Positions 31,526-43,690 are shown, numbered from the stretch's first letter. The stretch: 64,000 nt of DNA from Akebia trifoliata (GCA_017979445.1 CM030710.1:12386248-12450247), one strand, 5' to 3'. A program made the numbers and translations. Notes: generated by a model not told the origin, from the sequence alone.

Positions 31526-33179
31526 TGTAGACACCCAAATTTGATCGGGCCCTCGACGCAAAATGCCCCAAAAATAGCAAAAATCAGAATGGGCTCCGAA
31601 GCCCAAACCTACCAAAAATCCAATAAATTTTGTCATCTTATTTTTAATAAACGGCCCAAGGCCTTTCACGTGGCCCACGAACCAAATCCCTTACCATCCT
31701 TCTAAACCCAACTCAACTCAATCCAACATAAGTCCAAATCCATTATCCAAGCCTATTCAACTCAACCCAAATCCATTCCTATTCAACCAACAACCTAAGT
31801 CCAACCAAACACTCTACCCAAGCCCAAATCATTCAACCCAAACCCAATTCTCTACCCAAGCCCAACATCACAACCAATCACCTAATATGACACATGTCAT
31901 TACCCCCTTCCACCTCCCTCATCCAATCCAACCAACCAACTCCATTACTTCCCTCCAAAAATTAATTCAACCCATAACTCTACTCTAACCTATCCTATCC
32001 ATTCTCTCAAATCAAACACTTATAACCTATCACCCTCCCCTAATCTACTCCCATCATTTCCTACAAAATCCATCTCTACAACCTACACCTACACCCATCC
32101 TCTCAAATCAAACACTCATCATTTCCCATCAACTCATCATCCCTCACCCTTCTTTCATCAACTTTGACACATGTCATCATCTCCCTCACCCTCTCAAAAT
32201 ATCATCAACCACCCCATTAAATCCTCCATTCTCTTAAAACCAAACACCACTTAATCACAACTACCAATTAATTACCCCCTTTAAACAATCTCATCCTCTC
32301 AACCACTCTCATCAATTCTCCTCCATCTAACACTCAACCCAAATGGGTTTAAAGATCCAACCCATTTAACCCCCCTTCCCTAAATACCCTCCAACCTCCA
32401 TCAAATTACACCCACCCTTCTCTTAAACCCCATACCATTCTATCACTTCTCAATCCTTCACCCCATTATACCCCTAAAATAACCCTCCAACTTCTATAAA
32501 AACCCCTTCATTCTCTCCTTACAAGAACTAATGAAACTTTGGCAAAAAAACTCTAAAAAATTACAACTCACCTCAACTCTCTACTCTTGCTCTACTCTCA
32601 ACACCCAACTCTCAACTCTCAACTCTCAACCTTCTCTCAAACAAGTCAAGCAAGGAAAAAGAAATCAAAGGAAGTCAAAGGAAGTCAAGGAAGGAACAAG
32701 GTGGGTTTGGACCAAGAACACCCCCCTCAACTTCCCTCATCTACTCTCCCTTTCTCTACACATTTGCACACACCCCACTATGGTCTAAATCACCAAAGGG
32801 CCCCTTCTTCATAAGGGTGCCCTCAATGATTTGAACCAACATCGAAACCCCACACTTGAGGGCACACATCGATTTTCTTTCATTTTTACTTTCTTTTTAT
32901 TTCAAAAAACCGAATCCGAGGTTACCACATTACGTGGATGGAGTAGGGTGCCTAACACCTTCCCTACTCCATAAATGGACCCCCTTACCTTTGAATCAAG
33001 GTTGGACCAAACATGCATTATCCAACGAGAGTCATCATATGTCCAAAGTGACATGTTTTTCAAGAAATACAACTTCGGGTGACCATTCACACCCTTTTGT
33101 CAAATTTGAATGGTGGCGACTCCAAAACACCCCAAAGTGGAGGGATGTTTTTGAAAATATTGAAAATCCCGTGTCCACA
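31526..33179 (+). repeat. T3 3' LTR
   Basis: This is the partner of 16885-18557 with the same ends. It carries TATA at 32495-32502, the hairpin at 32940-32970 and TGGCGACTCC at 33114-33123. It lacks about 20 bases present near 17720 in the 5' LTR. Confidence 0.93.
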
Positions 33180-33184
33180 GTCGA
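33180..33184. repeat. Target site duplication of T3, right
   Basis: GTCGA, identical to 16880-16884. Confidence 0.9.
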
Positions 33185-33221
33185 TCTTGCTCTATTTTTA
33201 TCATAAGTTAACCCTCTCAAT

Positions 33222-34700
33222 TCATGCATTGTCCCTTGTAATGATACCTTTGATCCTTTCAACGGTGCAAACACTGAGGTTGTTAGCAGTCGCAACAAAT
33301 CCAAGAGAAAGTTTTGTAATTGGAGCTGAATCGACCAAGATCTAGAATGCGATAATCAGTAGAGATCCACCAAACCCAACTTCAGTAATTCTACCTCTAT
33401 TTACTGTTAGCCCATCGTGGAATATAACAAAACTAGGGAGAAGGAGTGCTACATAGTCTGGGTCTCCCCCATTTAGAACCACGGTCATTGCAACAATATC
33501 AACAGGAGCATAGATTACAAAAGAGCCCGTCGCATCGATGCTACTCTCTTGTAATATCAACATGTTGCTCTGGCTGGAATTTGGAGTATTAACTCGTAGT
33601 AGAGAGACACAGTTACGGAGATCTCTACCATTAGCAATATGTGTTATTTCTTGAACAGTACCGCCATTAGAAAGAATGTCCCACTAACTTTTCAAGTTCT
33701 CATCTCGAAGGAAGTTGAAAACTCTCTTTGGTGGGATTGGAAGCCAGAAGGAAGTAGCTGCACTTGACACAATACCAGGAGGCTTGCCGGGATCATTTAT
33801 GATTTTTCTAATCATGACTCTTACATTTTCAGCTCCACTTCCCGATAATGTTGTCCATGTGTGAGCGGTGGAAGCACTCACACCAGAGCAAAAACTCATC
33901 ACCATTTTCTCAGCCAACTTCAACATACACTTTCATCCTTCTTGACTTGTGATCACACCAACATCTCCTGCCAGCATGTTACTAGCCATAACCCTTGCAA
34001 GGCGTTCCCATTATCGATCTAAGGTGGTAATCCAATGCTTTGTGCCAAACCCAAGGCTGGAGTTAACCAGTGTTCTTTATATACTATGAACTATTTTTTC
34101 ATCCACTCCTACTCGTTCAACCCGTATGACCTTGGAGTAACCATTTAGCATATCTTGGATTAAATAGCCTGATGGCCTTCTTTGACATCTCGATATCGGG
34201 CTAGGACACAAATTTGACATCTCGATATCGGGTTAGGACACAAATGATCTAAGGAGACATCTACCACCATCCAAATCCCCTCAGCATGTTGTTTACAATA
34301 CCTTACAAAGAAACTCTCTCAAGTCAGAACCAAAGGTGAAGGGACTTGAAATTCTGTTGTCATCACTTGGAGGGCTCCATTATAGTTTTCTGCTACATCG
34401 GTTGATAGGACTTCTAAATTCATGGCTTTTGAAACAATGCTAGAAAATACAGTGGACCACTGATTCACATCCATAAAGATCTTAACAAGGTTAATGCAAT
34501 TCATGATAACAATGGCCATTTCTCGAGAAGCTTCTGACTTTAATCCAAATGATTTTGGCCCAACTCCCCTCAGGGATGTTTGTATATACTCATCTTTACT
34601 TAGAATCTCATAAGCACGATCAAGGCCATACACCCACAACGATTTCCCTAGTTGGGCTATTCTTATAAACTCTTGGTTTATCTACCTCAGTAGGCCCGAA
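33222..34700 (-). pseudogene. Captured HD-Zip IV (PDF2/ATML1-like) cDNA-like fragment in T2
   Basis: Read on the minus strand it covers most of the START domain through to the C-terminus: EVDKP (near 34690), [125 protein letters not shown] and the C-terminal [13 protein letters not shown], with a stop at 33222-33224. Several stops and frame changes break it. The homology runs without visible intron gaps, which fits capture from spliced mRNA. The host protein is a transcription factor of shoot epidermis; this copy lacks homeodomain and zipper. Confidence 0.88.
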
Positions 34701-37070
34701 GAGTGATCTTAGGAGGGGCTTGCTCGGGGTCTTTGCTTTCGATGCCTTCGCATCTTGTCTAGTGAGTCGTGATGCTTCGAACATTGAAAAAGTGATGATA
34801 AGTCAGGCTGCTTGGATCCATGCTTTGGAGAATCGTCTTGACTCTTCTTTCATGATGTTTGATTGACTGCGTTGTATTCACTCTTTTTGTATTTTCTTTT
34901 CATTATCTGAATGTATGCAAAATGTTGAAAGATTAATGCAAAGAAAATAGGTTTTGTACTTACTTGGCCTCAGGTGTATCTAATGCTTTGAAAACTTGAA
35001 GTTTGAATAAGACCTAGATTCTTCATCATCGATCAAAATAGTAGTTTTTCCTTCTGCAATTTTGTGAAATGTCTTTATCAAATGAGTACGATAAATTCAG
35101 AGTTTGTAAAATATTTGGTTATGACGATCTTGGTGTGTTTGCCAACCACAGAGGATATAAATGTCAATTGCTCTTTTGGTTACTTTAGAGTCATTCCCAG
35201 TGCCCTGGTATTGGAAGACTATTATCTGTTTGGGTCTCGAGATTTTGCTGTTCATAGTTTATACTCTTGCGGACCAGGAGTTCTTTTTTTTTTTTTTTAC
35301 CCTTATTGCCATTGGTGCCAATTACGATTTTCACCAGACCCGGTTTCCACATTTTTGCGCATCAATGCCTTTTGGGTTTTCATCGGGCCGGTGGCTTTGA
35401 TCTTACCTTAATCTAATTTTTTTACTCATAGCACCCTTTCAAGTTTTCACTATGCCCATTTCAGACCATGCTTATATTTTTTAATTTTTCACTACAATTC
35501 TGCTCGGAGTCTCTGTGACTTGGGTACTTGGTGACTCAAGTTGATCCGTGAGATTGATGATTCTACTCTTGTAGTGGCACTATTTCTTAAGTAATAGATC
35601 TAGATTCCCCTCTCGAGTTTTCCAATGACTATTCATGGTTCGACAACTCAAGTTGAGCCGCGAGCTCGACTACTCTACACTTCGAGAATTTTTTTTTTCG
35701 AATATCAGACCTGGATTCCCTTCTCGAGTCTTCCTACGATTAACAAGATTTTGAGGTCCGGACCAAGTCACGAAATCATTGGTGTTACCACTGTCATCAT
35801 GTTGCCTTGGAACATTTCCTAATCAAAAAGGACTTTTAGTGGGACGAAACGTTGGCTTAGGCTAATGGTAGTGGAAAGATACAAAAATGTTACGGTAGGT
35901 TTGTCTAGAGTGGTTTAGACATGGGGCTCGATTATTTTTGTTTCGAAAAGGTGATCTATGTCTCCTCCCAGCGTCTCTCGAACTTGTTTAGACTGGAGAT
36001 TTGGGTCGACCTCAGATCAAGTGTCATATTTTTTGACTTTTTTGATTTTTTTAGCCGTTCACAGTTTATCCTCATGCGGGCTAGGAGTATTTGAATGTTT
36101 TACTTATTTTATCTTCTTTTTTTATTTTTTTACCCTTATTGCCCCTAGTGCCAATTACAGTTTTCACCAGACCCGATTTCCACATTTTTGTGCATCAATG
36201 CATTTTGGGTTTTTATCATGCCGATGGCTTTAATCTTGCCATAGCGCCTTTTCAGGTTTTCACTATGCCCTTTCAGATCATGCTTATATTTTTTAATTTT
36301 TTATTACAATTCTACCCGGAGTCTCTGTCTTTGTGGCTTGGTGACTCAAGTTGAGCCGCGAGATTGACGACTCTACTCTTGTAGTGGCACTCTTTGAGTA
36401 ATAGATCTAGATTCCCCTCTCGAGTTTTTCGACGACTATTCACGGTTCAACAACTCAAGTTGAGCCGTGAGATCGGCTACTCTATACTTCGAGTACTCTT
36501 TTTTTTTTCAAATATCCAACCTGGATTCCCCTCTCGAGTCTTCCAACGATTAACAAGACTTTGAGGTCCAGACCAAGTCACAAGATCAATGGTGCTGTCA
36601 TTGTCATTATGTTGCCTTAGAACCTTGCTTGATCAAAAAGGACTTTTAGTGGGACGAAACGTTGGCTTAGGCTTATGGTAATGGAAGGATACAAAAAGGT
36701 TACGGTTTGGGTGTATTTAGAGTGGTTTGGGGCTCGTCTATTTTTTACTTCGAAAAGGTGATTTATGTCTCCTTCCAGCGTCTCTCGAACTTGTTTAGGC
36801 TGGAGATTTGGGTCGAGCTTAGATCAAGTGATCGAGCTTTTTGACTTTTTTAATTTTTTGTATTTTTAGCCGTTCACAGTTTATCCTCATGCGGGGCAGG
36901 AGTATTTGAATGTTTTACTTATTTTGCTGATTTTCTCTTCTTTTATCCTTTTTTTTTACTTACCCCAGTCTTAGGTTAAGAAATGAACGCGATGGCTCAA
37001 AGGGGTTGACTAGGGTTGATATTTGGTTTAAAATAGCAAAGATGGCCTTTCGTCATCTCAGGGTCGGTTT
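34701..37070 (-). other. T2 3' UTR with a tandem 830-bp duplication
   Basis: It is non-coding. Two similar copies span about 35270-36070 and 36070-36900, each containing CTCTCGAGT...CGTTGGCTTAGGC blocks and bounded by CCTCATGCGGG or a decayed form of it. T3 has one unit. The 65- to 115-codon ORFs here are accidental. Confidence 0.7.
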
Positions 37071-38712
37071 TTAGGCGTAGTACCTCTTAACAGTGTCAGC
37101 ATTGATCGGTTGCGAGAAGACTTGTCCGTCCATTTCTGTAAGGATCAGAGCTCTTCCCGTCATCACCTTTTACACAATGAAGGGTCCCTCATAGTTTGGT
37201 TGAAACTTTCCTCTAGCATATTCTTGGATTGACAGAATTTTCTTCAGAACAAGATCTCCTGGTGAAAAATCCCTAGGCTTAACTTTCTTGTTATAGGCAC
37301 GAGCTATTCGTCGTTGATAGATTTGTCCATGGCAAATGGCTGCAAGGCGTTTCTCTTCAATTAGATTTAGTTGATCAAACCGAGCTTGAATCATTTAGTT
37401 TCATCTAATTCTACTTCTTTTAAAGATCCGGAGGGAGGGAATCTCAATCTCTATGGGTAAGACGGCTTCCATTCCGTATACCAGTGAGTATGGAGTTGCC
37501 CTAGTCGAGGTTCTGAATGAGGTTCGATAGGTGTGAAGTGTAAAAGGCAATATGTCACCCCAATCGTTGTACGTAACTGCTATCTTCTCAATTATTTTCT
37601 TGATATTCTTGTTGGCTACCTCGACTGCTCCGTTCATCTTAGGTCTATAGGGTACAGAGTTCTGATGAGTGATCTGGAAGTCTTCGTACATCTTGATCAT
37701 ATCTTTGTTCTTGAAATTTTTAGCATTATTAGTCACTAGTCCGCTGGGAAGTCCATACCGACAGATGATGTTATTCTTGATAAACTTCAAGACGTTGCTT
37801 TTGGTGACATTAGCATAAGATGCTGCTTTTACCCATTTGGTAAAATAGTCGATAACAATGAGGATGAAACGATGCCCATTTACAGTTTTAAGTGAGATCT
37901 GTCCGATGACGTCCATGCCCCAGAGCGAGAAGAGCCAAGGAGTGGTCATATTATATAATTCTGAAGGCGGAGCATTGATCTTGTTGGCATATATCTGGCA
38001 TAGATGGCATTTGCGAACATGCTGATAGCAGTCACTCTCCATTGTCGACCAATAGTATCCCATCCTCATGATCTTTTTAGCAAGCATGTGACCATTCATG
38101 CGGGACCCACAGACTCTACCGTGTACGGTCTAGATTAGTCGTTTTGCTTCTTCTGCCACACACCGGAGTAAGACCTTGTGGTGCAACTTCTTGTACAGAA
38201 TACCGTTGCTTAAAAAGAATTGCCTTGCTAGCTTCTGAATAGTCCTTTGATTATTTGGCGTTGCATCTGAGGGGCGATCTTCGAGATATGCCTTGATGTC
38301 TGAATACCAAGGCTTTTCTTCGGATTCTTCTATTTTGACGGGTAAGCAATAAATCGGCTCATCTTGAATTTCAATCTCAATAGGGTCGATGATTAAGTCT
38401 TCCAAGATACTGATCATAGAAGCGAGTGTAGCTAGCGCATCTACAAACTGATTCTTGGCTTTTGGCATGTATGTGAATTAAATCCTATCAAAACACGAGC
38501 TTAGTTCTTCCAAATACTCGTGGTAAGGGACCAGTCTCTACTCTCGGGTCTTCTATTCTCCAGTCGTCTGATAGACTACTAAGCTTGAATCTCTGAAAAC
38601 ATCAATCTCATCTACCTCAAGATCTAGTGCTGCTTTCAACCCTGCTATGCATGCTTCGTATTCAGCCTCGATTTTAGAACATTGGAATTTCAATCTAATG
38701 GGTACATGGGAC
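37071..38712 (-). pseudogene. Integrase and end of aRNase H of T2
   Basis: From 38712 down: NAEYEAC-like aRNase H end with several stops, KNQFVDALATLASM (about 38460-38410), the zinc finger region with MNGHMLAKKIMRMGYYW and CHLCQ (about 38100-37980), WGMDVIGQIS (about 37925), GLVTNNAKNF where T3 has TDN (catalytic Asp to Asn, about 37735), and NGAVEVANKN (about 37640). A stop at about 37395 precedes the last domain, and the natural end is TAA at 37071-37073. T4 splits it from the rest of aRNase H at 38713. Confidence 0.87.
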
Positions 38713-38717
38713 CCATC
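38713..38717. repeat. Target site duplication of T4, left
   Basis: CCATC, identical to 51241-51245. Confidence 0.9.
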
Positions 38718-40442
38718 TGAAAGCGCCCTCGATCCGCGGGGTGCGCGGATCCGCTTTTGACCCTTGAGGTTTGGGAGTCGCCACCTAGTTATTGTGGTCT
38801 AAGAACCAAACTGACTTTAAAATGGATAAAAACTAATCTACTACAGAATATCTGAATCCGGGGATCATGTTACGGGGTTGAAAGGTGTTAGGCACCAACC
38901 CCGCCCGGCTATTGCCGGTCTTTACTTATCCAAAATAAATCTACATCACTAATGACAAACCTAGATTAAAAAAAAACTTACTTTCAATTAGTAAAAGTAC
39001 TATTCCCTCAAATCTGGTGAAAGCGACTCCTTGTACCGTATTCCTTACTTCGTTCTATCTCCAGATCTGATTTTTGATCTCTGAGGTAAGGTATCTCCTT
39101 CTTAGATCTGGGTGCTTCAAATTTGTTGTGGATTTTTGGGATGTTTTTGAGAGGTTTTTTAGGTGTTTTCTAGGCTAAAATTGAAGGGGGGATGTTAGGT
39201 AAGGAGTTGGGGCTCCAAAACTAGGGTTTATGGGGGGCTAGGGGAGCTTCTAGACCTACTTCTCTTAGGATTTATCATTTGATACGAAAATAGGGTGTGA
39301 GCACCTCTATTTATAGATTTTTTTAGGGGTTGATTTGGATAGAGTTAGTATTTAATTAGAGTTCTTTTAATTAGAGTTGTGTTTTACTTAGACTTGTTTT
39401 AGGTAGAATTATTTTTTAATTAGAATTGTTTTAGGTAGAATTGTTTTTAAGTTAGAACTCTATTAGATAGAGTTATTATTTAATTAGAATTCTATTAAGA
39501 CTTTTGGTCTTATTTGATTGACTTTTAATATTTTGACTTTGGTCTTAATTGATTGACTTTTAATATCTTGACTTCAGTCTTACTTAATTGACTTTAATTT
39601 TGACTTTAGTCTCACTTGATTGACTTTAATACGTTGACCTTACTTTTGCTTGATTTACTTTAAATTTTTGGATAACCCCCCTCTAAAATATCTTTAATTC
39701 TTTGGACCCCCAAATGGAGGGGTCCTTAAAGAAATATCCCACGAACCCTCAACAATTTTACTTGAAAACCCGATTGATCGATTTTTTGATTCAAAATTTT
39801 AAATTAATTTCATTAATGTTTCACTTTAATTATTTAATATTTTATTTATTAATTTGAAAATTTTTAATTATGAAAATTGTGAAATTATCGTTTTACCCCT
39901 GGAGAGGACTTTTCACGTTTTAAGTCGGTTTTTAATGTTCTAGGATGTTTTAGAATCGATTTTTCGTAAGGAATTCAATGGAAATATTAGTTTTTGTTAT
40001 TTATGAAATTTTTTGTGTGAAATGATTGTGAACTTTATGAGGGGCATTTTCGTAATTTTGTCAAATCTGTTAAAATTGGTGAAATGATTTATTTGGTTTC
40101 AATTTATTGTTTTATGTGTTTGAGAGAGTTTTCCTAAGCGTAACGTAGGCTCTAGGGTTATTTTGAGGTTAGGGGTATTTTGGTAATTTGATCAATTTTT
40201 AGTGATTTTTATCGTGAAACTTCTTTTTATCTGAAAATGATGATTTCTAAGTATCTAGAGTCGTATTTTCCTAGCGTAGCGTGGTTTCTAAGGTTTTGTC
40301 AATTCGAGATACCTCATCTGGATTTCTGAAACACATCTGGTAACAAAATAAAGCAATGGAATACACATCCATCATTGGGAATCATTGCGATCGGGTTGAC
40401 GATTTGATTAATCAGGAGAGTGCAAAAATGGGGTGTCTACAG
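38718..40442 (-). repeat. T4 3' LTR (B-type)
   Basis: On the minus strand it begins TGTAGACACCCCATTTTTGC at 40442 and ends GGGCGCTTTCA at 38718. TATAAATA (inverted) is at 39308-39315, the LTR hairpin at 38872-38902 and a primer-like GGAGTCGCCA at 38774-38783. TTGACTTT repeats fill the middle. Confidence 0.92.
38872..38902 (-). promoter_or_regulatory. Conserved LTR hairpin, T4 3' LTR copy
   Basis: CGGGGTTG (38872-38879) pairs perfectly with CAACCCCG (38895-38902). On the minus strand the loop carries GGTGCCTAACACC. The other LTR has it at 49672-49702 with one G-T pair. Confidence 0.75.
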
Positions 40443-40458
40443 ATGCCCCTCTTTGGCA
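40443..40458 (-). other. Polypurine tract of T4
   Basis: GCCAAAGAGGGGCATC on the minus strand directly before the 3' LTR; nearly the same as in T3. Confidence 0.8.
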
Positions 40459-40785
40459 GAGGGTTGAAGCAAACTAGATAACAAATCTATTTTGGTAAAT
40501 AGTGCGATATCTGAATGCCAAAGCTAATGACAATTCATTTTGCAGCCTGATTTAGCATTTCGTCAAGGTGTTCAGATCCTTGAGGGTAAAGCTCTCCCTG
40601 AATCAAAAGGTTGTCAGGGCCTTGAGCGCAAACTCTTACTGACAGTGTCAGATCCTTGAATTTTAAAAAATTCTCCTTGACTGATGTAGCAACTGTGCAA
40701 GTGTGTGATTTAAAATCTGAGCATAATTTGAGCATAATCTATGTATAAACTGAGCATAATTTGAATATAAACTGAGCATAATTTG

Positions 40786-41505
40786 AATATAATCTGAGCA
40801 TAAACTGAGCATAATTCCGAGAAAACCCTCGGTGGCATCTGAGCATAGTTCCGAGAAAACCCTCGGCGGTAACTGAGCATAGTTCCGAGAAAACCCTCGG
40901 CGGTATCTGAGCATAGTTCCGAGAAAACTCTCGGCGGCATCTGAGGCATCTGAGCATAGTTCCGAGAAAACCCTCGGCGGCATCTGAGCATAGTTCCGAG
41001 AAAACCCTCGGCGGCATCTGAGCATAGTTCCGAGAAAACCCTCGGCGGTACCTGAGCATAATTCCGAGAAAACCCTCGGCGGTAACTGAGCATAGTTCCG
41101 AGAAAATCCTCGGTGGTATCTGAGCATAGTTCCGAGAAAACCCTCGGCGGCATCTGAGCATAATTTCGAGAAAACCCTCGGCGGTAACTGAGCATAGTTC
41201 CGAGAAAACCCTCGGCGGCATCTGAGCATAGTTCTGAGAAAACCCTCGGCGGTAACTGAGCATAGTTCCGAGAAAACCCTCGGCGGCATCTGAGCATAGT
41301 TCCGAGAAAACCCTCGGCGGTAACTGAACATAGTTCCGAGAAAACCCTTGGCGGCATCTGAGCATAGTTCCGAGAAAACTCTCGGTGGTAACTGAGCATA
41401 GTTCCGAGAAAACCCTCAGCGACATCTGGGCTTAGTTCCGAGAAAACTCTCGGCGGTAACTGAGCATAGTTCCGAGAAAACCCTCGGCGGTATCTGAGCA
41501 TAACT
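40786..41505 (-). repeat. Array of about 21 34-bp units, each with a CCGAG hairpin
   Basis: The unit on the plus strand is GAGCATAGTTCCGAGAAAAC plus CCTCGGCGG and a 5-base end that is mostly CATCT or TAACT, often alternating. CCGAG-AAAACC-CTCGG is an inverted repeat. It lies just inside the 3' end of T4. Since 34 is not a multiple of 3 and the unit lacks stops on the minus strand, long ORFs appear in all three minus frames. They are not genes. Confidence 0.92.
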
Positions 41506-42259
41506 GGCAGAGGAATGAATAAATTTTGGGAAAGAATGACCGAATTTGGAGAAAACTGATTGAATCGGAGAGCGAATAAATCTGGAGGATAATGAATCTG
41601 GAAGAGGAATGATCGATTCCAAGAATGATTGGATTTGAAAAAGAATCTGGAGAACAAAAGAATGCCATATTTCCTATGTGAGATCCAAAATGCTTTTATT
41701 TGAACCTCAAGGAAATTTTTTTTATGAATTTAAAACCTAAGTTTTTATTTCTTTTGAACCTCAAAAGTTTTTCGAAAAAACTGTTATCAAGAGGGTAACC
41801 TTAAGTTTGGGGTTCCTATTATTTTTATAGGATTAACATTGCTCGAAGACAAAATGCCCCTAGTTTGACAATGTACGTGGCATTGAAGAAAATTGAACAC
41901 ATTATTAAAAAAAATGCCCCTAGTATAAGGGGGAAAAGTTACAAGAAAGAAAATGCCCTTTGTATGAAGGTTTGAAATATTTGATTACCACAAGCGCAAT
42001 AAAGATTCAACTTTTAATTTTGATTAATTTTATTAAAGATTTTGAGTCAGGCTCAAGAGAACAAAATTATTTCCTTTTGAGACTCATCATAGAATTCATT
42101 CTTCTCTCCCTTGGTTCACTTGGAAAAGTAAGAACTTTCAGATCAATCGTAGACAAGATACTTGTGGCTTCCGAATCTATGCCTGGTTTAAGCTAAGTAT
42201 TGGCCTTGATTATTCAGATTTCTGATGTTTCAGCTCGGACCGCTCTCAGCTTGGGATTT
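41506..42259 (-). other. T4 3' UTR, unique part
   Basis: It is AT-rich with repeated AATGCCCC(T)AGTAT-like phrases at about 41850-41960. I see no coding sequence or structure. Confidence 0.5.
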
Positions 42260-42515
42260 TCTTCTGTTTTTCTTTGTTTCTCTAACTTTTGCCTAGATCG
42301 CCTTTTTAGGTTTTCAATCTAGCGAGCTTGCTCTAACTTTTGCCTAGATCGCCTTTTCAGGTTTTCGATCTAGCGAGTTCTTCTCTTTTTTCTTTACTCT
42401 GATTGTTGCCAAAGTTGTCCTTTCAAATTTTCAACCTTGCGAGCTTGCTTTAATTTTTGCCTAAGTCGCCCTTTTCGGGTTTTCAACTTAGCTGGCTTTT
42501 TTTTTTTTAATTTTT
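42260..42515 (-). repeat. Four tandem hairpin units with changing stems, T4 3' UTR
   Basis: Plus-strand stems are CTAGAT/ATCTAG (42293-42322), CTAGATCG/CGATCTAG (42344-42373), CAAAGTTG/CAACCTTG (42410-42439, one mismatch) and CTAAGT/ACTTAG (42461-42491). The loop is always CCTTT...GGTTTT-like. T3 has related units at 29679-29822. Confidence 0.75.
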
Positions 42516-43003
42516 TCTTTTCTTCCTGTCTGAACTTCTGGAGTTGCTGTCTGATCATGCTTTGCTATCTTCCTTGACTTTTCATGCGATACTTAGGAGG
42601 ACTTTTATAGGTAGGCTTAGGACTGGGTATAAAAAGAAATGAATTTTGAGGCTCAAAAACTCAAAGGCCCCTTGTGTGGCATTTCCTTTTAAATCATTTC
42701 TTTTTCTTTAAATTTTCTTCCCCATTTTGGATGATATTTCTCTTCAATTTTTTCTTGATTTTTTTTGTATGGGAAATATATATTTTTTATTTTGATGTGA
42801 TTGGGCCTGAAGTAACTTCTCAAGTTGCCTACGTACCCCAGAATTTTGGGATCAGACCAAAACGTAGTTCGAACTTTTTCCCTCCCCTAGGTTAGGTGAA
42901 CGGGCTAAGAAATAAAAGGCACAATATTATTATTATTATTATTTTATTTTCTTTTTAAAAGGCTGCAAAGGGCTGAAAAAGGAGATAATGAACTAGGTAG
43001 CAG
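42516..43003 (-). other. T4 3' UTR next to integrase
   Basis: It contains TCAAGTTGCCTACGTACCCC at about 42820, a phrase also present in T5 at 11430 (inverted), and a TTA microsatellite at 42925-42942. No gene. Confidence 0.5.
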
Positions 43004-43690
43004 GGAAATTGATTCGGCCAAAGATGGCCTCCTTAAATGTAGTACCGATTGATTTGGTCAAGGTTGGTTGGTTCTGGTAATTCGATTCCATCATGATCTT
43101 GAAGTCTGACAGTTTTTCCTGGTAATATTTTCTTGACAATGAACAGACCCCCCAATTTGGTTTGAACTTCCCTTCAGGATCAGAGATAGGTGTCCAATAA
43201 TAAATCCTCGACTTGCAAGTGAGGGGCCTTGATTTTTTTGTCAAATGCACGGGCAACTCTTCTTTGATAAGCTTGCATGTGATACAAAGCTCTTAGTCAT
43301 TTTTCTTCAATCAAGTTTAATTCTTTACGCCACTGACTAACCCAATCTGTTTCTAACAATTGACTTTTCTTGAAGGGATTTCCATTTCATCTGGTAAGAT
43401 TGCTTCTATATCATACACTAGAAAGTAGGGAATAGCTCCAGTAGAAGACTGCATTGAAGTATGATGTGCCCCTAGTGTGAATGGTAACTTTTCTAACCAA
43501 TCCTGGTGTGATTGACACATTTCCTTGATGATTGTTTTGAGATATTTTATTGGCTGTTTCAATCTTTCCATTAATCTGAGGATGATAGAGAGATAATGTG
43601 ATGTCGAATCTCGAGCTTCGAACACAGAGTGATAATTTAAGCTTTGATGTACAACCCATTATTAGAGACCAATACCGCTTCAACTATTTC
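43004..43690 (-). pseudogene. Integrase remnant of T4
   Basis: On the minus strand: LVSNNGLY (Asp of the catalytic triad changed to Asn), SLYHPQINGKIETANK (catalytic Glu region), KEMCQSHQDWLEKLPFTL, STGAIPYFLVYDIEAILPDEMEIPS, then in another frame ETDWVSQWRKELNLIEEK and RRVARAFDKKIKAP with the C-terminal domain ending near 43010. Several frame changes are present. Its identity as a Tat integrase end is clear; it cannot work. Confidence 0.82.

Larger units (their letters stand above)
16885..33179 (+). mobile_element. T3: complete Tat-type LTR retrotransposon
   Basis: It has LTRs at both ends (16885-18557 and 31526-33179), a primer site, a leader, gag-pol, a 3' UTR with a captured HD-Zip IV fragment, a polypurine tract, and a perfect 5-bp target duplication GTCGA. 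It lies in T2 in the opposite direction. By eye the LTRs differ at roughly 20 bases plus a few indels, the largest about 20 bp, so it is one of the youngest insertions here. gag-pol nevertheless has five stops and one frameshift. It lacks the ORF1 found in T2. Confidence 0.93.

Noticed and set aside
33222..34700. A working HD-Zip IV gene
   Set aside because: No homeodomain or zipper, several stops and frame changes, and it lies inside T2.
40786..41505. Regular short repeats that look like a CRISPR array
   Set aside because: The units are joined without unique spacers and lie inside a plant retrotransposon.
40663..41657. Long overlapping minus-strand ORFs (up to 315 codons) with a repeated SRNYAQ.PPRVFSELCS motif
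   Set aside because: They arise from a stop-free 34-bp repeat read in all three frames of a retrotransposon 3' UTR. No start context or domain supports a protein.
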